From: an uncultured bacterium
Lineage (GTDB): Bacteria; Bacillota; Clostridia; Lachnospirales; Lachnospiraceae
Assembly (NCBI GenBank): GCA_947381965.1
Contig: CANCXX010000021.1
Coordinates: 16,748 to 80,747 of the forward strand
Length of the DNA: 64,000 nt
Direction: 5' to 3'
In this document: in pieces, positions 35,401 to 44,133 of the stretch
Layout of the letters: each line of letters opens with the position of its first letter
Position numbering within the stretch: the first letter of the stretch is position 1
Program-made: the position numbers and the translations under genes
Notes under the pieces: generated by a model
Databases searched by the model: none
Told to the model about the DNA's origin: nothing
What the model saw: only the letters and a program-made list of their open reading frames with translations

Positions 35401-36030
35401 ATGACAGATAAGGTAATCGAAAACAACCAGGTGGTGATCATGGGGGAAATCGTAAGTGATTTTTCATTTAGTCATGAGATATTCGGGGAAGGCTTTTATA
35501 TGGTAGATGTTAATGTGCCCAGATTAAGCGATTCCAGCGACATTATTCCGCTGATGGTATCAGAGCGTTTAATTAATGTAGATGAGGATTATAAGGGGCT
35601 GAATATTATGGTACAGGGACAGTTCCGTTCTTATAACCGACATGAAGAGCGCAAAAACAGGCTGGTGCTTTCTGTATTTGCAAGAGAAATTGAGTTTGTG
35701 GATGAAACACCGGAAAGTTCTAAAACCAATCAGATTTATCTGGATGGGTACATCTGTAAGGAACCTATTTATCGGAAAACACCTCTTGGACGTGAAATTG
35801 CGGATTTGCTTTTGGCGGTGAACAGACCTTATGGGAAGAGTGACTACATACCTTGTATCTGCTGGGGCAGAAACGCCCGGTTTGCAAGCAATTTTGCAGT
35901 GGGAACCAGATGTGAAATCTGGGGAAGAATTCAAAGCCGGGAGTACATGAAACGTCTTTCTGATGAAGATGCAGAAAAAAGAATTGCCTATGAAGTTTCT
36001 GTAAGTAAGCTGGAACTTATGGAAGAATGA
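35401..36030 (+). CDS. Single-stranded DNA-binding-like protein with two OB folds
   Basis: 209 residues. Two similar halves: residues about 8-105 ('VIMGEIVSDFSF...VQGQFRSYNRHEERKNRLVLSVFAREIEF') and about 113-205 ('IYLDGYICKEPIYRKTPLGREIADLLLAVNR...CEIWGRIQSREY'). The second half matches the SSB strand pattern well; the first is more diverged. Unlike normal SSB it has no Gly-rich tail or acidic 'DDDIPF' tip. It is therefore an SSB paralogue, not the main replication SSB. Ribosome site GGGAGA. Confidence 0.8.
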   Translation: MTDKVIENNQVVIMGEIVSDFSFSHEIFGEGFYMVDVNVPRLSDSSDIIPLMVSERLINVDEDYKGLNIMVQGQFRSYNRHEERKNRLVLSVFAREIEFVDETPESSKTNQIYLDGYICKEPIYRKTPLGREIADLLLAVNRPYGKSDYIPCICWGRNARFASNFAVGTRCEIWGRIQSREYMKRLSDEDAEKRIAYEVSVSKLELMEE

Positions 36031-36123
36031 CTATTTTACTGTAATGATCAGGTGTTCTAAGGCAGGAAAATATGTCCGGCATTTTTTGCAAAATTTTAAG
36101 CATGAAATCATAGCATCTATGCG

Positions 36124-36152
36124 TTGACAGCTTTTTCGCATGGTGCTATGAT
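36124..36152 (+). promoter_or_regulatory. Sigma-A promoter for the lysine riboswitch / dapA transcript
   Basis: TTGACA at 36124-36129, 17-base spacer, TATGAT at 36147-36152. Start near 36159. The promoter sits inside a larger inverted repeat (36107-36152, ATCATAGCA.../...TGCTATGAT) that may also end the SSB-like transcript. Confidence 0.75.
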
Positions 36153-36210
36153 ATTTTTATATTAAAAATCCTTTTTCCATATGTGAGAGAGGACAATAAT
36201 AATTTCATAG

Positions 36211-36386
36211 GATTAAGAGATAGAGGTTGCGTGATTTATGAGTAATTTTTTGGATGTGACAGGCACAGGGGAAGAAAGATGAAAGGGAAGAACGCCGAAA
36301 GAGTCTGGACTTCCTGTAGCCGGATCCTTGGGCATACGGTGAAAAACCGTATGACTGTCATCAAAATTGATGTTGCGCTATCCGAT
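36211..36386 (+). ncRNA. Lysine riboswitch (L box)
   Basis: Conserved L-box blocks occur in order: GATAGAGG-TTGCG at 36218, AGTAA, AAAGGGAAGAACGCCGAAAG, a CTGG-type block, a strong hairpin CATACGGT/ACCGTATG, ACTGTCA, and the closing GCGCTATCC. P1 pairs GATAG with CTATC. It lies downstream of a promoter and upstream of a terminator before dapA, as expected for lysine-dependent shut-off of the diaminopimelate pathway. Confidence 0.88.
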
Positions 36387-36399
36387 GAACAGTAATTGT

Positions 36400-36431
36400 A
36401 GTAGTCGATATGCAGCGGCTGCTATTTTTTT
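36400..36431 (+). terminator. Riboswitch-controlled terminator before dapA
   Basis: Stem AGTAGTCG/CGGCTGCT (two G-U pairs), 8-base loop, then a base and seven T. It is the expression platform of the lysine riboswitch. Confidence 0.75.
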
Positions 36432-36476
36432 AACAATGGGATTAAAAACAGAAACGGTAAAATAGGAGGAGAAAAT

Positions 36477-37361
36477 ATGGCTGTATTTACAGGCGCAGGT
36501 GTGGCAATTGTTACACCCTTTAAGGCAAACGGAGATGTAAATTATGAGAAGTTTGGGGAACTGATTGAGGACCAGATTGCAGGCGGAACCGATGCGATTA
36601 TAGTGTGTGGAACTACAGGAGAATCATCCACACTCTCACATGAGGAGCATTTGGAGGTAATCAGATATTGCATTGATAAGGTAAAAGGACGTATTCCGGT
36701 GGTGGCTGGAACAGGCTCCAATTGTACGGAGACAGCAGTCTACTTATCAACAGAAGCGGAAAAATATGGTGCAGATGCGCTTCTTCTTGTTACGCCCTAT
36801 TATAACAAGGCTACTCAAAATGGGCTTTATAAACATTATAAGACAGTTGCTGATTCTGTAAAAATTCCATGTCTGATATATAATGTGCCCAGTCGTACCG
36901 GATGTAATGTGGCGCCGGAAACGGTAGTAAGGCTCTGTACAGATGTGGAAAATATTGTAGGCGTCAAGGAAGCTAGCGGAAATATTGCGCAGATTGTAAA
37001 GTTAATGTCTCTGGCAGATGGAAAAGTAGATTTATATTCAGGAAATGATGATCAGATTGTACCGCTTCTTGCATTAGGTGCAAAAGGTGTTATATCGGTA
37101 AGCTCTAATGTAGCGCCCAGACAGACCCATGATATATGTGCAAAGTTTTTTGCAGGAGATATTGCTGGAAGCTGTGCAGAGCAGCTTCGCATGATATCCC
37201 TCTGCAATGCGCTTTTTAGCGAAGTTAATCCCATTCCGGTAAAGATGGCGCTTAACCTGATGGGAAAAGAAGTAGGCTCCCTGCGTATGCCGCTTACAGA
37301 CATGGAGGAAGCAAATACAGCAAAATTGAAAAAAACAATGGAAGAATACGGAATTTTGTAA
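36477..37361 (+). CDS. dapA: 4-hydroxy-tetrahydrodipicolinate synthase
   Basis: 294 residues; 'GTTGESSTL', 'LLVTPYYNKATQNGLYKHY', 'YNVPSRTG' with the catalytic Tyr, and the Schiff-base Lys in 'VGVKEASG'. It condenses pyruvate with aspartate semialdehyde, the entry to the lysine/diaminopimelate pathway. The lysine riboswitch in front controls it. GGAGGA site. Confidence 0.97.
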   Translation: MAVFTGAGVAIVTPFKANGDVNYEKFGELIEDQIAGGTDAIIVCGTTGESSTLSHEEHLEVIRYCIDKVKGRIPVVAGTGSNCTETAVYLSTEAEKYGADALLLVTPYYNKATQNGLYKHYKTVADSVKIPCLIYNVPSRTGCNVAPETVVRLCTDVENIVGVKEASGNIAQIVKLMSLADGKVDLYSGNDDQIVPLLALGAKGVISVSSNVAPRQTHDICAKFFAGDIAGSCAEQLRMISLCNALFSEVNPIPVKMALNLMGKEVGSLRMPLTDMEEANTAKLKKTMEEYGIL

Positions 37362-37486
37362 AAAGCAGGACATAAAACAGCCAACGCCCATGCAAGTGTC
37401 CGGAAAATTAAAGGGTGCAAAGAGGCCTGTAATTACTCTGAAGGAGTTGGAACTTGAGGGGCGGAACTTAAAATAGGAGAAAACAT

Positions 37487-38242
37487 ATGTTAAATCTAAT
37501 TATACATGGATGCAATGGCAAGATGGGCCAAACCATTGCCGGACTGGTGGCAGATGATGATGGTGTTACTGTTGCAGCAGGTGTTGATGCTTTTGATGAG
37601 GGGAAAAATCCATTTCCTGTATTTAAAAATATCAGTGAGTGTACGGTGAAAGGGGACGTGATTATTGATTTTTCCGTTGCATCTGCTGTGGATGGTTTGC
37701 TGGATTATTGTATAAAAGAGCAGATTCCATGTGTTCTTTGTACCACGGGGCTTAGTCAGCAACAGCTGAAAAAGGTGGAAGAGGCGGCCGGAAAAGTAGC
37801 GGTTTTAAAGTCTGCTAATATGTCTCTGGGCATTAACATGCTTATGAAGCTGTTAAAGGAAGCGGCAATGGTTTTGGAACCGGCAGGTTTTGATATTGAA
37901 ATTGTAGAAAAGCATCACAGGCTGAAGGTGGATGCCCCAAGCGGAACGGCCTTAGCCCTTGGAGACTCTGTCAATGAGGCTCTTGGAAATGAATATGAAT
38001 ATGTGTTTGACAGAAGTGCAAGAAGAGAAAAACGACCGAAAAAGGAAATTGGTTTTTCTGCTGTGAGAGGCGGGACAATTGTGGGGGACCACGATGTAAT
38101 TTTTGCCGGAGCGGACGAAGTAATTACTTTTTCCCATACAGCATATTCTAAAGCCGTATTTGGCAAGGGAGCGATTCAGGCGGCAAAATTTTTAAAGGAT
38201 AAGCCAGCTGGATTATATGATATGAGTCATGTGATTGGATGA
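37487..38242 (+). CDS. dapB: 4-hydroxy-tetrahydrodipicolinate reductase
   Basis: 251 residues. NAD(P)-binding 'HGCNGKMGQTIAG', catalytic 'EKHHRLKVDAPSGTAL', and 'HTAYSKAVFGKGAIQAAKFL'. It reduces the DapA product. It lies 125 bases after dapA in the same direction, so it is probably under the same riboswitch. Confidence 0.96.
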   Translation: MLNLIIHGCNGKMGQTIAGLVADDDGVTVAAGVDAFDEGKNPFPVFKNISECTVKGDVIIDFSVASAVDGLLDYCIKEQIPCVLCTTGLSQQQLKKVEEAAGKVAVLKSANMSLGINMLMKLLKEAAMVLEPAGFDIEIVEKHHRLKVDAPSGTALALGDSVNEALGNEYEYVFDRSARREKRPKKEIGFSAVRGGTIVGDHDVIFAGADEVITFSHTAYSKAVFGKGAIQAAKFLKDKPAGLYDMSHVIG

Positions 38243-38263
38243 TTTTTTTCAAACTTCATATTT

Positions 38264-38378
38264 AAGCAGTATCACAGGCAGAGCCTGCGGTATATGGGGG
38301 TATAAGCTTGGAAGTAAACTTCCAAGCTGTCTATTGATGCAGTATTGCAAGCATAGCTCGCAGTATGCGGAGGTATAA
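38264..38378 (+). repeat. Two 42-bp direct repeats around a hairpin in the fbp leader
   Basis: Copies at 38264-38305 and 38337-38378 agree at about 31 of 42 positions and both end in GGNGGTATAA, so the second provides the fbp ribosome site and the first a decoy of it. Between them is a perfect hairpin (AGCTTGGAAG/CTTCCAAGCT). Each copy also has a small internal inverted repeat (CAGGC-AGA-GCCTG in copy 1). Confidence 0.6.
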
Positions 38379-38380
38379 AA

Positions 38381-40342
38381 ATGAACGATCTAGAATTTAT
38401 GGAATTAAAATATTTAAAAAGTCTCGCACGTCTTTATCCCAATATTGCGGCGGCGTCCACAGAGATTATTAATCTGCAGGCAATTTTAAACCTTCCCAAG
38501 GGTACGGAACATTTCCTGACGGATATACATGGGGAATATGAGCAGTTTAATCATGTGCTAAAAAATGGTTCCGGCGCAGTGAGAAGGCAGATTGATGAGG
38601 AATTTGACAACACATTAAGCAGCAGGGATAAAAAACTGCTGGCAACCCTGATATATTATCCCCATGAAAAGCTGGATATTGTTGCAAAGGAAGAGGATAA
38701 TTTAGAGGACTGGTATAAAATTACCCTGCACCGGCTGGTCCAGATTACCAAAAGAGCAGCCTCCAAATATACCCGTTCCAAGGTCCGTAAAGCGCTTCCG
38801 GAGGATTTTGCCTATATCATAGAAGAACTGATTACGGAAAAATTTGATATTTCCGATAAAGAGGGCTATTATAATGAAATTATCCATACAATTATACGGA
38901 TTGGAAGGGCACCGGATTTTATTGCAGCTCTTAGCAACTTAATACAGAGACTTGTAGTGGACCATCTTCATATTGTAGGGGATATATATGACAGGGGACC
39001 AGGCCCTCATATTATTATGGATACGTTGATGAATTATCATTCTGTGGATATCCAGTGGGGCAATCATGATATTGTGTGGATGGGGGCGGCATGCGGTCAT
39101 CTTGCCTGTATTGCCACTGTGCTGCGGGTTGCTGCCCGATATGGAAATCTGGATACACTGGAAGATGGTTATGGTATAAATCTGATTCCTCTTGCCACAT
39201 TTGCCCTGGATACCTATCAGGATGTCAATTGTGATGTATTTACCATAAAATATAACACCGATTATAATACCAAGGATTTAAGCATGGATATGAAAATCCA
39301 TAAGGCGATAGCTATTATTCAGTTGAAGCTGGAAGGACAGGTCATCAAAAAGCACCCTGAATTTGAGATGGACGACAGACTGCTTTTGGATAAAATAAAT
39401 TTTGAGAAAAAGACAGTTCAGATTAAAGGAAAAGAATATGCCATGAAGGATACAGATTTCCCAACGGTAGACCCTGCAGACCCTTACAACTTATCCCCAG
39501 ATGAGGAACAGATGATGGCAAGGCTGCAGCAGGCTTTCCTTAAATGTGAGAAACTGCAGAGGCATGTGCGTTTTCTTTATTCCAATGGAGGACTTTATAA
39601 AATCCATAATTCCAATCTCTTATACCATGGCTGTATGCCTCTTGACGAAGATGGAAACTTCAAAGCTGTGAATGTAGATGGAAAGAAATACCGGGGCAGA
39701 GCGCTTTATGATATACTGGATAACTATGCAAGAAAGGGCTATTATGCAAAAAACGACCCTTCCGGTATGCGTAAAGCGCAGGACTATATTTGGTATATCT
39801 GGGCGGGACCCAATTCGCCAGTGTTTGGCAAGGATAAGATGGCAACTTTTGAACGTTACTTTATTGAGGATAAGGAAACGCATAAGGAAACCAAAAACTG
39901 TTATTATTCCATGCTGGATGATGAGACAATCATTAATCGTATTTTGGAGGAGTTTGGCCTGGATAAAAAGAGATCCCACATAATAAACGGACATGTGCCT
40001 GTGGAATTAAAAAAAGGAGAAACGCCGGTTAAATGTGATGGAAAACTTTTGATTATTGATGGGGGATTTTCCAAAGCATATCAGAATAAGACAGGAATTG
40101 CCGGGTATACGCTGGTGGCGAATTCGCATGGAATGCGTTTGGTAGCTCATGAACCTTTTGAGTCCACAGAAGCAGCAATACTTCATGAATCTGATATTTT
40201 TTCTGATTCTACTGTGGTGGAAACTGTACCAAACAGGATTCAGGTTTCAGAAACGGACAGTGGTGTAGAGCTGCGTGAAACTATTAAACAGCTTGAACAG
40301 CTTCTTCAGGCATACAGGGAAGGCACCATCATTGAAAAGTGA
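38381..40342 (+). CDS. fbp: Fructose-1,6-bisphosphatase, class III
   Basis: 653 residues. The Firmicutes-type FBPase with metallophosphatase motifs 'DIHGEYEQF', 'GDIYDRGPGPH', 'GNHDIVWMGAACGH', 'NGHVPV'. It hydrolyses fructose-1,6-bisphosphate in gluconeogenesis. Length is typical. Its leader has an unusual repeated structure. A good terminator follows. Confidence 0.95.
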   Translation: MNDLEFMELKYLKSLARLYPNIAAASTEIINLQAILNLPKGTEHFLTDIHGEYEQFNHVLKNGSGAVRRQIDEEFDNTLSSRDKKLLATLIYYPHEKLDIVAKEEDNLEDWYKITLHRLVQITKRAASKYTRSKVRKALPEDFAYIIEELITEKFDISDKEGYYNEIIHTIIRIGRAPDFIAALSNLIQRLVVDHLHIVGDIYDRGPGPHIIMDTLMNYHSVDIQWGNHDIVWMGAACGHLACIATVLRVAARYGNLDTLEDGYGINLIPLATFALDTYQDVNCDVFTIKYNTDYNTKDLSMDMKIHKAIAIIQLKLEGQVIKKHPEFEMDDRLLLDKINFEKKTVQIKGKEYAMKDTDFPTVDPADPYNLSPDEEQMMARLQQAFLKCEKLQRHVRFLYSNGGLYKIHNSNLLYHGCMPLDEDGNFKAVNVDGKKYRGRALYDILDNYARKGYYAKNDPSGMRKAQDYIWYIWAGPNSPVFGKDKMATFERYFIEDKETHKETKNCYYSMLDDETIINRILEEFGLDKKRSHIINGHVPVELKKGETPVKCDGKLLIIDGGFSKAYQNKTGIAGYTLVANSHGMRLVAHEPFESTEAAILHESDIFSDSTVVETVPNRIQVSETDSGVELRETIKQLEQLLQAYREGTIIEK

Positions 40343-40379
40343 CAGGATATAAATAAATCTTTCAGGTTTTTACTTAGAA

Positions 40380-40421
40380 TAAAAAGGAGGCCATCAGGGT
40401 GAAACCAGGCCTCCTTTTTTG
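40380..40421. terminator. Terminator between convergent fbp and lipoprotein gene
   Basis: Perfect AAAAAGGAGGCC/GGCCTCCTTTTT arms (40381-40392, 40408-40419) with a 15-base loop; works in both directions. Confidence 0.85.
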
Positions 40422-40457
40422 CACACTTCGGGCAGGCGCTATCCTAAATATAAAGCA

Positions 40458-41009
40458 TTATCCTCGCGCGCTGGTTCCGGAAGTGGTGTTGCTTGTGCCA
40501 TTAGCAGAATTGTTTGTGCCGTTTCCGTCTCCAATCACATCATCTGTAATATCTGACACACCATCTGCAATGTCATCTACAACATTTCCTACAGCATTTC
40601 CTGCATCATCAAGAATTGAGTCTCCGTCAGTACCAGTTCCTGTAGTGGCGCTGTTTACATTACCATTTCCGGCGCTATTATTACCGGTTCCAGTGCCGTT
40701 TCCGTTGTTTAAATCAGAGGCATTGTTGTCTGTTGTCATGCCGTTGTCTGTGCCCATACCAGTTCCATTATCCCCTGCGGAACCGCCGAGGGTGTCTGTG
40801 GTATCGGCAGCAGTATCATTGCCATTTGAGGTAGTATTGTTTGTACCGCTGCCGGTGGTGTTGTCTCCGGCAGTGTTGTTATCAGTAGTAGTGTTGGTAT
40901 TTCCTGCCATATCATTTGCATTGTTCTTCTTGTCATTACCACAGGCAGTAAAGATACAAAGCATTCCAAGAACAAGAGATACCGCAATTAGTTTTCTCGT
41001 TTTTTTCAT
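40458..41009 (-). CDS. Low-complexity Asn/Thr/Gly-rich lipoprotein
   Basis: 183 residues. Signal peptide with lipobox 'FTAC' (C23), then about 155 residues almost entirely of N, T, G, D, S and A, with no repeats of fixed length. A short acidic hydrophobic stretch 'DAGNAVGNVVDDIADGVSDITDDVIGDG' lies near the C-terminus. Surface-anchored and probably disordered. No family recognised with certainty. AGGAGG-type site on the minus strand. Confidence 0.75.
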   Translation of the reverse strand: MKKTRKLIAVSLVLGMLCIFTACGNDKKNNANDMAGNTNTTTDNNTAGDNTTGSGTNNTTSNGNDTAADTTDTLGGSAGDNGTGMGTDNGMTTDNNASDLNNGNGTGTGNNSAGNGNVNSATTGTGTDGDSILDDAGNAVGNVVDDIADGVSDITDDVIGDGNGTNNSANGTSNTTSGTSARG

Positions 41010-41174
41010 AATGACCTCCTTTATAGAACCTGCCTTATCAAACCTTTATTATGGCAGTTCTGTTGCTATTATGCGCAGTTTTTATAAAAATATACTATGT
41101 GTTTTTTAAAGAAATCCTGTTATACTTACAAGAAGTATGATAGAATAAAAAAATAAAAAAGACAGAGGCGTAAG

Positions 41175-41954
41175 ATGAAATTCAGACCGTGTATTGATAT
41201 TCATAATGGAAAGGTTAAGCAGATTGTAGGCGACAGTCTTTCAGACCAGGATAATTTGGCGGCAGAAAATTTTGTATCCTGTCAGGATGCGGCTTTTTTT
41301 GCGCAGCTCTATAAGAAAAAAGGTCTAAGTGGCGGTCATGTTATTATGTTAAATCCGCCTTCAAGCGAATATTATGCAGAAACGAAAAAACAGGCAATAC
41401 AGGCACTGGCAGCTTATCCGAACGGACTTCAGGCTGGAGGAGGAATTACGCCTTTAAATGCAGAAGAATTTTTAGCGGCGGGTGCGTCCCATGTGATTGT
41501 CACATCTTATGTTTTTGAACAGGGAACGCTTCACTATGATAAATTGGAGGAAATGCTTTTGGCAGTTGGAAAGAAGCATCTGACGCTGGATTTAAGCTGC
41601 CGCAGGAGGGGAAAAGACTACTATATTGTGACCGACAGGTGGCAGAATTATACGGAAGTAAAAATAACAGGAGATATTATACGGGAGCTATCTGAAAAAT
41701 GTGATGAATTTCTGGTGCATGCAGTGGATGTGGAGGGAAAGGCTCAGGGAATCGAAGAAGATTTGGCAGCCATATTAGGGAATGAGTGTAAAATTCCAGT
41801 GACATACGCGGGAGGTGTACATAATTTCCAAGACCTTCAAAAATTAAAAGAGTTGGGAAAAGGAAAAATTGATGTGACAATCGGAAGTGCGCTTGATATT
41901 TTTGGCGGCAGTATGAAGCTTGAAGAGGTAGTTTCTTATCTGGCGGTAGAATAA
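41175..41954 (+). CDS. hisA: ProFAR isomerase, eukaryotic-type HisA
   Basis: 259 residues. TIM-barrel enzyme of histidine synthesis, but with the pattern of fungal/plant HIS6 rather than usual bacterial HisA: 'CIDIHNGKVKQIVG', 'LQAGGGI', 'VIVTSYVF', 'LDLSCRR', 'FLVHAVDVEG', 'DVTIGSALDIFGG'. It isomerises the phosphoribosyl-formimino intermediate. No other his gene lies near. Ribosome site is modest (AGGCG). Confidence 0.88.
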   Translation: MKFRPCIDIHNGKVKQIVGDSLSDQDNLAAENFVSCQDAAFFAQLYKKKGLSGGHVIMLNPPSSEYYAETKKQAIQALAAYPNGLQAGGGITPLNAEEFLAAGASHVIVTSYVFEQGTLHYDKLEEMLLAVGKKHLTLDLSCRRRGKDYYIVTDRWQNYTEVKITGDIIRELSEKCDEFLVHAVDVEGKAQGIEEDLAAILGNECKIPVTYAGGVHNFQDLQKLKELGKGKIDVTIGSALDIFGGSMKLEEVVSYLAVE

Positions 41955-42000
41955 GGGGTTTGTAACAGGAAAGTTTTGGCAGATGTGATAATACGCCCTT

Positions 42001-42037
42001 AAAAATAACCTACCCCTTATCGGGGTAGGTTATTTCA
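42001..42037 (+). terminator. Terminator after hisA
   Basis: Arms AAATAACCTACCCC/GGGGTAGGTTATTT with a 5-base loop. Confidence 0.85.
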
Positions 42038-42143
42038 TTAATCTAATAAGACAATATTGCAGGTTCATAATAAAATGAAGCTTATATTAAGAATAAGCAC
42101 ATCGCGTTACTGATTAATGCGCTATAAATAGCACATTTGCTAA

Positions 42144-42344
42144 TTATAACTTGGTTACGTTTACGGCCTGAGGTCCTTTTTCACCGTTAACAACATCAAA
42201 TTCCACGGAAGCGCCTTCTTCAAGGGACTTAAAGCCTTCCATGTTAAGCCCTGAGTAGTGTACAAATACATCGTTGCCAGATGCGTCAGAGATGAAACCG
42301 TACCCTTTTTGGTTGTTAAACCACTTTACTGTACCTTTGTTCAT
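42144..42344 (-). CDS. cspA: Cold shock protein
   Basis: 66 residues, one cold-shock OB fold with RNP1 'KGYGFIS' and RNP2 'VFVHY'. RNA chaperone. Ribosome site GGAGGT. The upstream leader is A/T-rich and may be long, as is usual for csp genes. Confidence 0.95.
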   Translation of the reverse strand: MNKGTVKWFNNQKGYGFISDASGNDVFVHYSGLNMEGFKSLEEGASVEFDVVNGEKGPQAVNVTKL

Positions 42345-42609
42345 ATAGATACCTCCAAAAAATAAATAAGTAAATTGTTACATTGCAAATTCTTGCAACG
42401 TAATAAGCATAACACAGTCAGAGACAAAAGTAAATAAAATAACAGGAATTTCACAAAATTCCACAAAATTTCAGTAATTATTAGATTGTTGCGAAATTTT
42501 AGTATTTAGTAAATTAACAAACCCTATATTGGTATTGTTACCGGGAACGTTTGCTAATAGTAGAAATGAGCTTCTCCCCTGACTTCTGAATGGAAATGGT
42601 AAATGAAGT
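42345..42609. other. Divergent control region csp / LytM-like gene
   Basis: 265 bases without a gene. On the minus strand it should hold the csp promoter and 5' leader. I see no strong repeat or RNA family. Confidence 0.45.
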
Positions 42610-42638
42610 TGCGTTAATTTATTGCCTGTGATAAAATA
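42610..42638 (+). promoter_or_regulatory. Promoter for the LytM-like gene
   Basis: TTGCGT (42610-42615), 17-base spacer, TAAAAT (42633-42638); start near 42645, about 24 bases before the gene. Confidence 0.55.
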
Positions 42639-42668
42639 TAGGTAATTGACCGGAGGTGACATGAAATT

Positions 42669-43379
42669 ATGGGGCAACAGAATAAGAGACAAGGGAAATA
42701 TTCGCTGGTTCTGGTAATTCAGGAAGAAAGCGGCATGATAAGGAGGCGAAATATCAGCTCTGCCGTAGTTGAAGTAACTGCTGCCATAGTTTTTATTTTG
42801 ACTGTGGTTGTTATCTGCAAGTTTATTTATGATGAAATTACCATTAGGAATGCAAGGCGGGAAATTGTTGAGCAAATAGTTGCGATTAATAATCTCACGG
42901 ATGAAAATGAAGCACTAACCATGGAAAATTCCACCCTTTCAAGTAAGGTAACTGTGCTTAGCGGCACTGTAAGCCAGAAAGCAGAGGTGGAAGATGCAAT
43001 ACTGCAGGAGACTATTGAAAATGCTTTGCCGAAGGGATTTCCACTTAGCGGTTCATCAACCATGACAGAGGCAAAGGAAGGGGACCCTATGTTGGTGTTT
43101 ACCGCATCATCAGGGGTTAATGTGCTTACTTCAGGGATGGGAACAGTGGTGAGCGTGGATAAAGATGAGGTTTATGGTACAAGAATTGTGCTGGACCATG
43201 GGAATGGTTATCAGTCTGTTTACCGGAATAATGGGACAGCGCTGGTAAAAAATGGAGAGGCGCTTGGAAAAGGTTATATTTTGTTTACTGTAGGAGAGGA
43301 CAACAGGGAGCTGGGCTACCAGATAATGCAGAACGATGAATATATTGATCCTTTGATATTAATTGACATAAACGGATAA
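42669..43379 (+). CDS. Membrane protein with coiled coil and degenerate LytM (M23-like) domain
   Basis: 236 residues: a membrane segment (about 32-55), a coiled coil (about 58-105), then a LytM-like part. The usual M23 'HGNGYxTxYxH' reads 'DHGNGYQSVYRNNG', so the last metal His is replaced, and other ligands are not evident. It probably acts outside the membrane as a non-catalytic regulator or adaptor. The start follows a GGAGGTG site. The stop lies inside the terminator stem. Confidence 0.75.
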   Translation: MGQQNKRQGKYSLVLVIQEESGMIRRRNISSAVVEVTAAIVFILTVVVICKFIYDEITIRNARREIVEQIVAINNLTDENEALTMENSTLSSKVTVLSGTVSQKAEVEDAILQETIENALPKGFPLSGSSTMTEAKEGDPMLVFTASSGVNVLTSGMGTVVSVDKDEVYGTRIVLDHGNGYQSVYRNNGTALVKNGEALGKGYILFTVGEDNRELGYQIMQNDEYIDPLILIDING

Positions 43380-43400
43380 TCCCATATGGATTATCCGTTT
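43371..43400 (+). terminator. Hairpin overlapping the stop codon
   Basis: Arms 43371-43382 and 43388-43399 are perfectly complementary; T-rich tail is short. Confidence 0.65.
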
Positions 43401-43473
43401 ATGTTGACGAGACGTTTAAAAGAAGCCTGCCTTCCATATGCAGGAAATAAACTATGTAATATAGAGGGAAGAA

Positions 43474-43761
43474 TTAAGACTCCAGTCTGCCAAATACCAA
43501 GTCATACCCATCGTTGCCATAGTGAAGGGAACGGTTGACCCGGCTTATTGTGGCAGTTGAAGCGCCAGTTTTTTCTGCTATTTCGAGATAGGTTTTGTGG
43601 TCTTTAAGCATAGAGGCTACTTCATAGCGCTGGGAAAGGGAGAGAAGTTCGTTGACGGTACACAGGTCTTCAAAAAAACTGTAACATTCTTCCTTGTTTT
43701 CCAGACATAAAACAGCCTCAAATAAATGGTCTACGGCAATTGTTTGTATTTTCTTATTCAT
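43474..43761 (-). CDS. TrpR-like regulator, YerC/YecD family
   Basis: 95 residues: TrpR-type helix bundle with 'LLSLSQRYEVASMLKDHKTYLEIAEKTGASTATISRVNRSL' as the DNA-binding region. YerC-type proteins are close to TrpR, but the regulon is mostly unknown. GGGAGG site. Single gene. Confidence 0.9.
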   Translation of the reverse strand: MNKKIQTIAVDHLFEAVLCLENKEECYSFFEDLCTVNELLSLSQRYEVASMLKDHKTYLEIAEKTGASTATISRVNRSLHYGNDGYDLVFGRLES

Positions 43762-43852
43762 GTATAGACGCCTCCCAGTGTAAATAAATCTGCACAGTAG
43801 AATTTTAACATACTAAAGTTTTAAAGTAAAGGGTTTTGGAGGATGATGGGGA

Positions 43853-44077
43853 ATGTGGAAAAGAAAGAAAAAAGATAACAGTAGACCTGCCTATGACAAA
43901 ACAGGAAAAAGGCCTGTAATCCGTGCAAGTATTTGTACAGGTGAGCGTGTGGCGGGATTTTGTGAAGAGGGCAGTGGACATATGGAAGAGCTGATGCTGA
44001 TACGGAACGAAAAGGATTTAGAAGAATTTATGGCTTTATATGAAGTAAAAAAGGAAGAGATAGAAACAATCTGGTAA
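43853..44077 (+). CDS. Conserved small protein, unknown function
   Basis: 74 residues; basic N-terminus, then 'YDKTGKRPVIRASICTGERVAGFCEEGSG' and an acidic C-terminal helix. I know the type from other Lachnospiraceae genomes, where it is sometimes misnamed. No signal or membrane segment. It may be co-transcribed with the exonuclease gene 56 bases on. Confidence 0.7.
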   Translation: MWKRKKKDNSRPAYDKTGKRPVIRASICTGERVAGFCEEGSGHMEELMLIRNEKDLEEFMALYEVKKEEIETIW

Positions 44078-44133
44078 GTAAAAAAGCTTTTTGGTAAAGG
44101 GTATGATACTGTATGTGATATGTAGGGGGAAAG

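Noticed and set aside
40399-41109. Long plus-strand frame antisense to the low-complexity lipoprotein gene
   Set aside because: Val/Pro/Ser-rich shadow of Asn/Thr/Gly codons; the opposite strand has a signal peptide, lipobox and ribosome site.
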